This document shows positions 16,534-22,753 of a stretch of DNA of 64,000 bases, in pieces. Both the position numbers and the translations under genes were made by a program. The notes beneath the pieces are model-generated. The model had not been told where the DNA came from and did not search any database. It saw only the letters and a program-made list of their open reading frames with translations. How positions within the stretch are numbered: position 1 is the stretch's first letter; each line of letters opens with the position of its first letter. Location: NCBI GenBank assembly GCA_946405135.1, contig CAMJGD010000001.1, forward strand, positions 124,001 to 188,000, in the 5' to 3' direction. Origin of the DNA: an uncultured Clostridiaceae bacterium (GTDB lineage: Bacteria; Bacillota; Clostridia; Clostridiales; Clostridiaceae).

Positions 16534-16844
16534 TTTTTTACAATTTCATTACAGGCAATATTATAAAAAAACTGTAACTTGTAAATGACATTTATATCAA
16601 ACTGTAAAAGATAAATAAAATTTACAAAACACCTATTAAGTATTATTTAGTTATCAATGAACCAGCTAATTTATAGCTGGCTCTTTTCAGTTGAATAGAA
16701 TTTTGTATCAATAAATCTTTAATTTAAAGCCCCTATTTTTATAAGAAGGTGTAATTATATTACCCTATTAAAGAAAATGCAAACAGGGGCACGACAGCGG
16801 CGGACAATATGCAAATTATTAATTTTTAAAAGGCGGTGCAAGCA
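16534..16844. other. Gene-free stretch with CTGTAA repeats, a terminator and a shared 16-base motif
   Basis: Three CTGTAA/TTACAG copies occur at 16549-16554, 16572-16577 and 16602-16607, plus further TGTAA/TTACA words. A hairpin terminator is at 16662-16687. AGAAGGTGTAATTATA at 16744-16759 recurs exactly at 18855-18870. No open frame with a ribosome binding site is present until 16845. The TGTAA array could be an operator or accessory replication site. Confidence 0.5.
16662..16687 (+). terminator. Hairpin terminator
   Basis: CCAGCTA and TAGCTGG form a perfect 7-bp stem with a 5-base loop, followed by CTCTTTTC. It lies 130 bases after the stop of the gene ending at 16533. Confidence 0.65.
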
Positions 16845-17051
16845 ATGCAAATTAAATTTAGGCTATTAAATCATTATGTATTCTTTATTATTAGAAAGTC
16901 AAACAGGAAAAAATCTTCGAAAGTCAAACAAGCAAGAAAGCCAGTTGTAAGATTGAGCAATTACCAAAAAGCACAGGCAAGAATTGCTGAAGTAAAACAG
17001 TTTATAAAAGATAATGAGCAAACCAGCAGGCGAAATCATGGTGTTTATTAG
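16845..17051 (+). CDS. Unknown small basic protein
   Basis: A 68-residue, strongly basic protein: about 20 N-terminal residues, of which LLNHYVFFII is hydrophobic, then RKSNRKKSSKVKQARKP, then LSNYQKAQARIAEVKQFI. The ATG at 16845 is chosen because AGGCGGTG lies 6 bases upstream; the GTG at 16836 is inside that site. It heads the unit that contains the replication initiator. Net charge suggests nucleic acid binding, but this is inference. Confidence 0.55.
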   Translation: MQIKFRLLNHYVFFIIRKSNRKKSSKVKQARKPVVRLSNYQKAQARIAEVKQFIKDNEQTSRRNHGVY

Positions 17052-17144
17052 TTGAAAACTTTAATAACTTCAATTTTTTACTATAGATTTTATAGGCGGC
17101 ATAATGCCAGCTTATAAAAAGTCATTAAAAGGAGTGTTTATTTC

Positions 17145-17321
17145 ATGTATAACGGAACAAAACTTATTATTAATCCAGCAGTAGCAAGGCATTTATTAAA
17201 ACTGGGCTATGACATTATAGATATTAAGCCAGACAAATTCAACCCAGACCGAACCCTATTTATTTTCAAGTGGACAAAAGACATTGATGAAACATTAAAG
17301 GCTATTACAGCGAAAAATTAA
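17145..17321 (+). CDS. DUF5659-like small protein
   Basis: A 58-residue protein with AAAGGAG upstream. The pattern of an N-terminal strand, VARHLLKLGYDIIDIKPDK, then a turn and TLFIFKWTKDIDETL, resembles the DUF5659 family of short proteins found on clostridial plasmids and phages. Their function is unknown. It sits 38 bases before the replication initiator gene, a position where accessory replication or copy-control genes are often found. The family assignment is from memory of the pattern and not from a search. Confidence 0.65.
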   Translation: MYNGTKLIINPAVARHLLKLGYDIIDIKPDKFNPDRTLFIFKWTKDIDETLKAITAKN

Positions 17322-17358
17322 TATTTATTAAAAGGTGGCAGAAAAGGAGTGATTTATA

Positions 17359-18213
17359 ATGCCAATATTTAGAGCATTAAAAAACGGAAACTTTACACAG
17401 ATGACAAATAAAGTAATTGATAAAAATAATCCTAATAAATTGAGCCCCGAAGCCGTCGGCATTTTATTTTATATGTTAAGCAATAAAGAGGACTGGAAGT
17501 TTTATGAACAAGAAATAGCTGAACATTTTAATTGTGGCATAACTAAAATAAGAAGCGGCATAAAGGAACTCATTAATAATGGTTATATAGTAAGGAAATT
17601 AATACAAGGGGAACACGGTAAATTTAAAGGATACGAATACTATATATATGAAGAACCACAACCCATAAACCAAGAAGACAAGCAGGATTCCACCGTTTTT
17701 AGGATTCCCGTAAACGGAAAAACCGAAAACGGAAAAACCGAAAACGGGAATCCTAACACTAACAATACTAATATAAACAATACTAATAAAAACAATAATA
17801 AAAATAACAATATTAATATATCAAACTTCTCATCTTCTAAAACTTTATTTGATGTTAATACCTATAATGTAGTAAATGAGGTTATAGGATATTTAAACAG
17901 TAAAGCAGGCACACACTTTAAACCTACAACAAAGGCATATATTAGCGAAATTGAAGGTAGATTGAAAGATGGTTATAGGGTTGAAGACTTTAAATATGTT
18001 ATAGATGTGAAAGTTGCGGAGTGGAAAGATAATAGTAAAATGCAACAATATTTGACCCCGACTACTTTATTTAGTGCAAGCCATTTTGACAATTATTTAA
18101 ATCAAAAGATGCCAGTAAGCAAATTAAAAACCATTGAAGGCATTAGCAGGGAAAACTTACAAAAGTGCAAGCAAGCACAACAAGAGAATGAAGGACAAGA
18201 GTTTGTATTTTAG
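17359..18213 (+). CDS. Phage-type replication initiator (winged helix plus phage C-terminal domain)
   Basis: A 284-residue protein. Residues about 1-95 form a winged helix-turn-helix (LSPEAVGILFYMLSN, then CGITKIRSGIKELINNGYIV). A linker of about 65 residues follows, with an NGKTE repeat and an Asn-rich run. Residues 165-250 match the conserved phage C-terminal domain (Phg_2220_C type): VIGYLNSKAGTHFKPTTKAY, then FKYVIDVKVAEW and YLTPTTLF. Such proteins open phage origins and recruit host helicase with DnaD/DnaI-like factors. The DNA for the linker is an iteron array, as in the lambda O gene. AAAGGAG precedes the ATG. Confidence 0.85.
   Translation: MPIFRALKNGNFTQMTNKVIDKNNPNKLSPEAVGILFYMLSNKEDWKFYEQEIAEHFNCGITKIRSGIKELINNGYIVRKLIQGEHGKFKGYEYYIYEEPQPINQEDKQDSTVFRIPVNGKTENGKTENGNPNTNNTNINNTNKNNNKNNNINISNFSSSKTLFDVNTYNVVNEVIGYLNSKAGTHFKPTTKAYISEIEGRLKDGYRVEDFKYVIDVKVAEWKDNSKMQQYLTPTTLFSASHFDNYLNQKMPVSKLKTIEGISRENLQKCKQAQQENEGQEFVF
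17693..17830. repeat. Candidate replication origin inside the initiator gene
   Basis: A 15-bp unit, AAAACGGAAAAACCG, is repeated about 2.7 times from 17712 to 17747. It is bounded by a perfect 12-bp inverted repeat (TAGGATTCCCGT at 17700-17711, ACGGGAATCCTA at 17744-17755). A further CCGTTTTT lies at 17693-17700. About 75 bases of almost pure A/T with scattered C follow, suited to unwinding. The order of iterons then AT-rich DNA within the initiator gene copies the plan of the lambda-type origin. Function is inferred. Confidence 0.6.
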
Positions 18214-18219
18214 GGGGGT

Positions 18220-18246
18220 GGGGGCATATAGCCAGCCCCCCTATTT
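18220..18246 (+). terminator. Hairpin terminator after the initiator gene
   Basis: GGGGGC (18220-18225) and GCCCCC (18235-18240) pair around a 9-base loop, followed by CTATTTTATA, 7 bases beyond the stop codon. Confidence 0.6.
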
Positions 18247-18278
18247 TATAATATGCAAGCCCAGCGGCAAGATAGCCA

Positions 18279-18892
18279 CAAGATAATAAAATGCTGGTGC
18301 AATTACCCTATCCACTATTTAAAAAGCCCGTAGACGGCGGATTAATTGAGAACTTTAATAACCTATAAAACAAGAAGCGGCGGCAACTTTAATTATTTAG
18401 CCGATTAATTATATATTTAGTATAAAAATTATAAAAGGAGATTAGATTATGAATAATAAAGTTATAGCACTATCAAATGAATTGGCACTCAACCTTCCAG
18501 ACTTGAAAACACAAGATTTCCGACTATTTATGTATATTTTGTATAGGGTTTCAAATGATAAACCATTAATCATAAATAACAAAATAGATATTTCAGTGGC
18601 AGACTTTAAACAATATTTCACATCAAATGTAAGCAAGCAACAAATAGTTGAGCATTTATTTAAGTTGAAGGCAAAAACAAAACAATTTTTAGATAATATA
18701 GAATACCATGCAGAAGATGATATAGTTCAAATAACTATTACCCAACTATTATATCAAAATGTTGGAATTTCATATTGGGATAAACTAATAAACCAATAAC
18801 AGTCACAGGCAGAAAACTTTATATTTTATTAAGCACAGCCGCAAGATAATATTTAGAAGGTGTAATTATACTTTCCCCACTATATAAAGGGC
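18279..18892. repeat. Pair of 50-bp imperfect direct repeats flanking the 18449 gene
   Basis: Copies at about 18279-18330 and 18842-18892 share CAAGATAATA, GGTG(T/C)AATTA and CCACTAT-TAAA in the same order and spacing. A third, weaker copy sits at 16744-16780 (exact 16-base match to the second copy). They stand in gene-free DNA on both sides of a small gene with a Rep-like look. They may be regulator or initiator sites. Confidence 0.55.
18449..18799 (+). CDS. Unknown 116-residue protein, winged-helix-like
   Basis: AAAGGAG lies 9 bases before the ATG. The first part, LNLPDLKTQDFRLFMYILYRVS, then ISVADFKQYFTSNVSKQQIVEHLFKL, recalls the N-terminal winged helix of plasmid initiators of the Rep_3 type. 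The protein is much shorter and lacks the second domain. The family is therefore uncertain. It stands alone between two copies of a 50-bp repeat, as a regulator or accessory initiator might. Confidence 0.6.
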   Translation: MNNKVIALSNELALNLPDLKTQDFRLFMYILYRVSNDKPLIINNKIDISVADFKQYFTSNVSKQQIVEHLFKLKAKTKQFLDNIEYHAEDDIVQITITQLLYQNVGISYWDKLINQ

Positions 18893-19282
18893 TTATAAGA
18901 CAAAATAATTGATATAATATAAAAGAATTTAAAAAAGTTGCGGAAAACACTTTAATATCTGGCAAAAAGAAATATATATTTAATGTAGGGTAAAAACCTA
19001 CACGACAACATTTTCATCATTTCGTTTCCTTTTATACAGGTCAAAGAACCCCTTGTTTTAAAAAGCCCCAGCAATGGGGGCAATTTTTTATGTGATAACT
19101 AAATTATACTAATGGGGTATTGTGTTTAATTAATAATAAATTTATATTGAAGCATTGCAATAATACATTATACCCCTTATAATGGTCTATTAGCAAGCAC
19201 AATATATTTTATATAAGACTGGAATTTATATGATTTATCTGATATTATATGAATTGTGCTTAAAAATGGAGGTGAGTTGAAA
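18800..19282. other. Gene-free stretch before the methyltransferase, with hairpins
   Basis: It holds a 50-bp repeat copy (18842-18892), a TATAAT (18913-18918) without a good -35, the hairpin GTAGG/CCTAC (18985-19001), and a strong terminator at 19065-19088. The final 190 bases are AT-rich leader for the methyltransferase gene. No open frame with a ribosome site is seen. The 18985-19088 part could be a short RNA built like the one at 14136. Confidence 0.5.
19065..19088 (+). terminator. Rho-independent terminator
   Basis: GCCCC and GGGGC pair around AGCAATG, followed by AA and a run of six T. No coding gene lies directly upstream, which suggests a non-coding transcript ends here. Confidence 0.75.
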
Positions 19283-20188
19283 TTGTTACCAAAACATATC
19301 GAAAATGTTATAGTTCCACCAATTAAATGTCAAGGTATAAAAACAAAACTGGTTAATTTTATCGCAAATAATATTGTATGGGATGGCGAAGGTCGTTGGA
19401 TTGAACCATTTTTAGGCTCTGGAGTTGTGCTTTTTAATATACAGCCAGAAAGGGCTCTTATTAGTGATAAGAATGAACACATAATTAATTTTTATAGAGG
19501 CATTCAATCTGGATATATAAACCCAATATCAGCCAGAGAATTTTTAGAATACCATGGTGAAAGGCTCAATAATATTGGTGAGGATTATTATTATCAAATG
19601 CGAGATGAATTTAACGAAACAAAAAATCCGTTGTATTTTTTATTTTTAAGTCGAGCCTGTTTTAATGGTGTTATGAGGTTTAGTAAAAAGGGAAAATTTA
19701 ATGTGCCATTTTGTAAAAAGCCTGATAGATTTAGACCCGCTTATGTTACAAAAATTGTTAACCAAATTGAAAAAGTATCGAGAGTAATGTTAGGTCGGGA
19801 CTGGGTATTTCAAGCCTGTGATTGGAGAGAAACAATACAGCAAGCGGCTGAAGATGATTTTATTTATATAGACCCCCCATACATAGGACGAAGCACTGGT
19901 TATATAGGCGACTGGGAACAGAACGAAGCGAACGAATTAGCAGAATATGCAAGAACTTCCCCAGCAGGGTTTGCTCTTTCAATGTGGAAACAAAATAAAT
20001 ACAGGGTAAATACACATATTGAAGAAGCATGGGGCGGGTTAGAAATGAGAGAATTTAATCATTTTTACCATGTAGGTTCAAGTGAAGATTTAAGAAATAC
20101 AATGATTGAAGCATTAATTATTAAAGATGGTTATTATACTGAACATCCAGTACAGGCAGAAGAAATTTCAATAGATGAAGATAATTAA
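19283..20188 (+). CDS. EcoRV-like DNA adenine-N6 methyltransferase (modifies GATATC)
   Basis: A 301-residue Dam-family (alpha class) methyltransferase. It has PPIKCQGIKTKLV near the N-terminus (AdoMet motif X), EPFLGSG at 41-47 (motif I), the target region with ACFNGVMRF and FNVPFCKKPDRF, and DPPYIGR at 197 (motif IV, catalytic DPPY). These segments closely follow M.EcoRV as I recall it. TTG at 19283 is chosen as start because GGAGGTGA lies 7 bases upstream and the length then equals M.EcoRV; the open frame reaches a GTG at 19256. The restriction gene is convergent. Confidence 0.9.
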   Translation: MLPKHIENVIVPPIKCQGIKTKLVNFIANNIVWDGEGRWIEPFLGSGVVLFNIQPERALISDKNEHIINFYRGIQSGYINPISAREFLEYHGERLNNIGEDYYYQMRDEFNETKNPLYFLFLSRACFNGVMRFSKKGKFNVPFCKKPDRFRPAYVTKIVNQIEKVSRVMLGRDWVFQACDWRETIQQAAEDDFIYIDPPYIGRSTGYIGDWEQNEANELAEYARTSPAGFALSMWKQNKYRVNTHIEEAWGGLEMREFNHFYHVGSSEDLRNTMIEALIIKDGYYTEHPVQAEEISIDEDN

Positions 20189-20194
20189 AGAAAA

Positions 20195-20227
20195 GGGTTC
20201 TGATATTAAATCAGAGCCCATTTTTTA
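20195..20227. terminator. Shared terminator between methyltransferase and restriction genes
   Basis: GGGTTCTGAT and ATCAGAGCCC (one G-T pair) form a 10-bp stem with a 5-base loop, followed by TTTTTTT on the plus strand and a T-rich tail on the minus strand. It serves both convergent genes. Confidence 0.85.
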
Positions 20228-21028
20228 TCTGTTTAGCCATTGGTTATATAATGTTCTTGCTTGTTCGTTTGCCCTCCCCTGTTCAACCAACCAATTAAAG
20301 TATGTATCTAAGCTATTATAAGAATTATTGTTCTCCCTATATTTAGGATAATTTCTCCAATAATCTTCAAAAATATCATTTCCAAGCACACTAAAAGGTC
20401 CATTTCCAAGCCTTAATTCATTTATATCAGTTGTACCAAAAGAACCCATATTTTCAGTATTGCCGCTTCCAGGCTTGTCCCCAGCAATTTTATATTTCTC
20501 TTGAACGAAGAATTCCACATCCCTATAAGGAGTCGGAATAGTATTAAGGGCTGCACTATTTACCATCTGTCCTTCAATAGCATAATCATTTCTGCTATAT
20601 AAGAAACCTATTACATAATGTTTTGAATAAGTATCATAAGGGTACATTATATTTTTAGTATTATTTCTCATAAATGAAGCAAAGGAACCCAGTGTATAAC
20701 CAAATTTTTTAAGTTCACCGTTTCTTTTAAATCTTCTATAGGTTGTTTTTATGTCAATAGCAATTTTATCTGTATCATTTTCATTTCTTAACATAGTAAA
20801 ATCTGGGTAAACCGTTTGCTGGTCAGAAGCAACAAGTTTATATCCGTTATCAGCGGCAATTTCATTTAATACTGGGGTTACAATTAATTCGAATATTCTT
20901 CCAATTAATTTAGAATCACTCCCAAGTGTGAAAATATTGCCATTGGCTGAAATAAGCCCCTTAACCTCCCAGTTTATGTTCCTTTGAGAAATCTTTGTAT
21001 TAAAATTATTAATTAAATCAATCGGCAC
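20225..21028 (-). CDS. EcoRV-like type II restriction endonuclease (cuts GATATC)
   Basis: A 267-residue homologue of EcoRV. The catalytic PD-D-x-K core is intact: YPDF with Asp76, then IAIDIKTTY with Asp92 and Lys94. The EcoRV recognition loop GSGNT is present at 187-191 and the glutamine pair of the Q-loop at 70-71. RNNTKNIMYPYD and DYWRNY also match EcoRV as recalled. It starts at GTG with AAGGAGAGG upstream. Cleavage of GATATC is therefore predicted. It converges on its methyltransferase, with no controller gene in between. Confidence 0.92.
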   Translation of the reverse strand: MPIDLINNFNTKISQRNINWEVKGLISANGNIFTLGSDSKLIGRIFELIVTPVLNEIAADNGYKLVASDQQTVYPDFTMLRNENDTDKIAIDIKTTYRRFKRNGELKKFGYTLGSFASFMRNNTKNIMYPYDTYSKHYVIGFLYSRNDYAIEGQMVNSAALNTIPTPYRDVEFFVQEKYKIAGDKPGSGNTENMGSFGTTDINELRLGNGPFSVLGNDIFEDYWRNYPKYRENNNSYNSLDTYFNWLVEQGRANEQARTLYNQWLNR

Positions 21029-21244
21029 ATTATCCTCTCCTTAACTTTATCTGATACTATAAAAATATCAGGTAAAATGAACTATGTCAAGTTTTGCCAT
21101 TCAATTAATAAATTTTACACAAGCCCCATAGTGTTAAATTTAATATTTTAGCGAGAACCCAGTATGGAAGCGGCATGAGGGCATTTTTATATTTTATAAG
21201 CCGACAATATATGACAAGAATATAGAAAAATTTAACATAATCAC

Positions 21245-21273
21245 TTGCTCTGTAAACTTTATTATTATATAAT
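21245..21273 (+). promoter_or_regulatory. Promoter and palindromic operator of the tyrosine recombinase operon
   Basis: TTGCTC, a 17-base spacer and TATAAT (21268-21273). Immediately after comes an inverted repeat, ATATATCCAT (21272-21281) with ATGGAATATAT (21285-21295), overlapping the likely transcript start. It may be an operator or a recombinase binding site. Confidence 0.65.
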
Positions 21274-21324
21274 ATATCCATAAAATGGAATATATGTAAT
21301 ATCATGACGAAAGGCGGTGATGTA

Positions 21325-21876
21325 TTGAATACAGTTCAACCAATAAGGGATAAAGCAAAAATACAACAGGTAAAAGACGAACTCTTAAAAACAGGGGTTA
21401 GAAATTACATGATGTTTGTTATAGGTATTAATACAGGCTTAAGGGTGAGCGACCTATTAAGGCTTAAGGTTTCAGATGTTAAGAACAAGCCCCATATATT
21501 AATAAGGGAAAAGAAAACAGGTAAGGCAAAGCGATTTTTAATTAATAGCAGTTTAAGAGTTGCAATTAATACTTATATTTCAGATATGGCATTAGCTGAT
21601 GATGATTACTTATTCGCAAGTCAGAAAGGTATAAATAAACCATTAACAAGGGTGCAGGCTTATAACATACTGAACAATGTGGCTAAAAAATGCGGACTGC
21701 AAGAAATAGGAACTCACACAATGCGAAAGACCTTCGGATATTGGCATTACAAGCAATATAAAGATGTTGCAATATTGCAGGATATTTTTAACCACAGCTC
21801 CCCAAGTATTACCCTCCGTTATATAGGCATTACAGATGACATCAAAGACAAGACCATTGAAAACTTTTATTTATAA
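21325..21876 (+). CDS. Short tyrosine recombinase
   Basis: A 183-residue catalytic domain without the usual N-terminal core-binding domain. Key residues are Arg40 in NTGLRVSDLL, Lys64 near EKKTGK, HTMR (His131, Arg134), His157 in NHSSPS and the nucleophile Tyr166 in RYIG. TTG at 21325 is preferred since GGCGGTGA lies just upstream; the ATG at 21304 has no site. Short proteins of this type are common in clostridial phages and plasmids, where they may resolve multimers. As a serine integrase is also present, integration is probably not its job. Confidence 0.88.
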   Translation: MNTVQPIRDKAKIQQVKDELLKTGVRNYMMFVIGINTGLRVSDLLRLKVSDVKNKPHILIREKKTGKAKRFLINSSLRVAINTYISDMALADDDYLFASQKGINKPLTRVQAYNILNNVAKKCGLQEIGTHTMRKTFGYWHYKQYKDVAILQDIFNHSSPSITLRYIGITDDIKDKTIENFYL

Positions 21877-21909
21877 AACTTATAAAACTTTAAAGGAGTG
21901 ATTTTTATT

Positions 21910-22482
21910 ATGAGAAAAAAGAATAATAAGGCATTAACAGAGCAACAGGCACAGGAGCAAATATTAAACATTATAAACCAACAAACACAGGAGCAAACCC
22001 AAGAAACAACCCCAGCAATTATACAGACAACCCCACAGCAAACGGAAGATAATAAGAAGGTACAATTACAAGAGCAAGCTCCAGAAAATGCGGCAGGCGG
22101 CAAAATAGTTGAAACTAAAAAGCCAGAAACTAATAAGAAAAAGCAAATTGAACCATCTATACAAAAGATGTTTGATAAAATGATTGCTTACATGGTGGAC
22201 AAGGGTTGTAGTACAAAAGAAACTCCAGCTTATACAGGGCTTAAGTGCGGCAGACATAATATCGCCGAAATATATTTACAGAAAAAAGGCATAAGGCTTC
22301 ATGTAAACAGCCAAAGCCTATCCGCTGAAAATATAGATTTATGCAAGGTTGTACCCGATACTTATGGCTGGACACTTGATTGTATTTACAAAGTAACCGA
22401 CCAGCAAACCTATGATAAAGCGATTGAAATATTAGAACAGGGATTTGTATTTAGAAATAAAGGAATTGATATAAATGGATAA
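21910..22482 (+). CDS. Gln-rich protein with a C-terminal DUF5655-like domain
   Basis: A 190-residue protein. Residues about 7-80 are a low-complexity Gln/Glu/Thr/Pro region with EQQAQEQ and repeated QTQEQ. Residues about 85-185 form a compact domain (FDKMIAYMVDKGCSTKET, then IAEIYLQKKGIRLHVNSQ and CIYKVTDQQTYDKAIEIL) that resembles DUF5655-type domains of unknown role. AAAGGAGTGA precedes the ATG. It overlaps the next gene by 8 bases and follows the tyrosine recombinase by 33 bases, so the three are one operon. Confidence 0.7.
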   Translation: MRKKNNKALTEQQAQEQILNIINQQTQEQTQETTPAIIQTTPQQTEDNKKVQLQEQAPENAAGGKIVETKKPETNKKKQIEPSIQKMFDKMIAYMVDKGCSTKETPAYTGLKCGRHNIAEIYLQKKGIRLHVNSQSLSAENIDLCKVVPDTYGWTLDCIYKVTDQQTYDKAIEILEQGFVFRNKGIDING

Positions 22483-22651
22483 AACTAAAAAAAGATTTAT
22501 GCAAACAAAAGATGAAATAAAAATAACATTTGTTCCCCAGTGCACAAAGTGCAAACATAATATAAATTATAATTCATGCCACATATTTAAAGAAAAGCCG
22601 ATTTCATACATGAAAAATGAAAAAGAATGCCCTAAAAAGGAAGGTAGATAA
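22475..22651 (+). CDS. Small cysteine-rich (zinc-ribbon-like) protein
   Basis: A 58-residue protein whose start overlaps the previous stop (ATGGATAA), indicating coupled translation. Cysteines at positions 23, 26, 35 and 52, with CTKCKH and NSCHIF, could hold a single zinc. No named family is recognised. Small Cys-rich proteins beside phage recombinases are sometimes regulators or directionality factors, but the sequence does not show this. A terminator overlaps its stop codon. Confidence 0.7.
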   Translation: MDKTKKRFMQTKDEIKITFVPQCTKCKHNINYNSCHIFKEKPISYMKNEKECPKKEGR

Positions 22652-22668
22652 TGCCTTCCTCTTTACTT
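22638..22668 (+). terminator. Terminator of the tyrosine recombinase operon
   Basis: AGGAAGG (22638-22644) and CCTTCCT (22654-22660) pair around 9 bases, then CTTTACTTT. It separates this operon from the serine integrase gene. Confidence 0.65.
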
Positions 22669-22753
22669 TATTTAGGATAAAAAGCTCAACTTTAATATTC
22701 AATAATTTTTACTATATATTAGGTAGGAAAATTTTAAAGGAGTGAAAAAACTT

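Noticed and set aside
17693-17755. CRISPR array, because of short direct repeats
   Set aside because: The 15-bp units run in tandem without unique spacers and lie inside an open frame; no cas gene is near.
21105-21305. Minus-strand 66-codon open frame upstream of the tyrosine recombinase
   Set aside because: It has no ribosome binding site and covers the promoter and palindrome of the plus-strand operon; its composition is that of non-coding AT-rich DNA.
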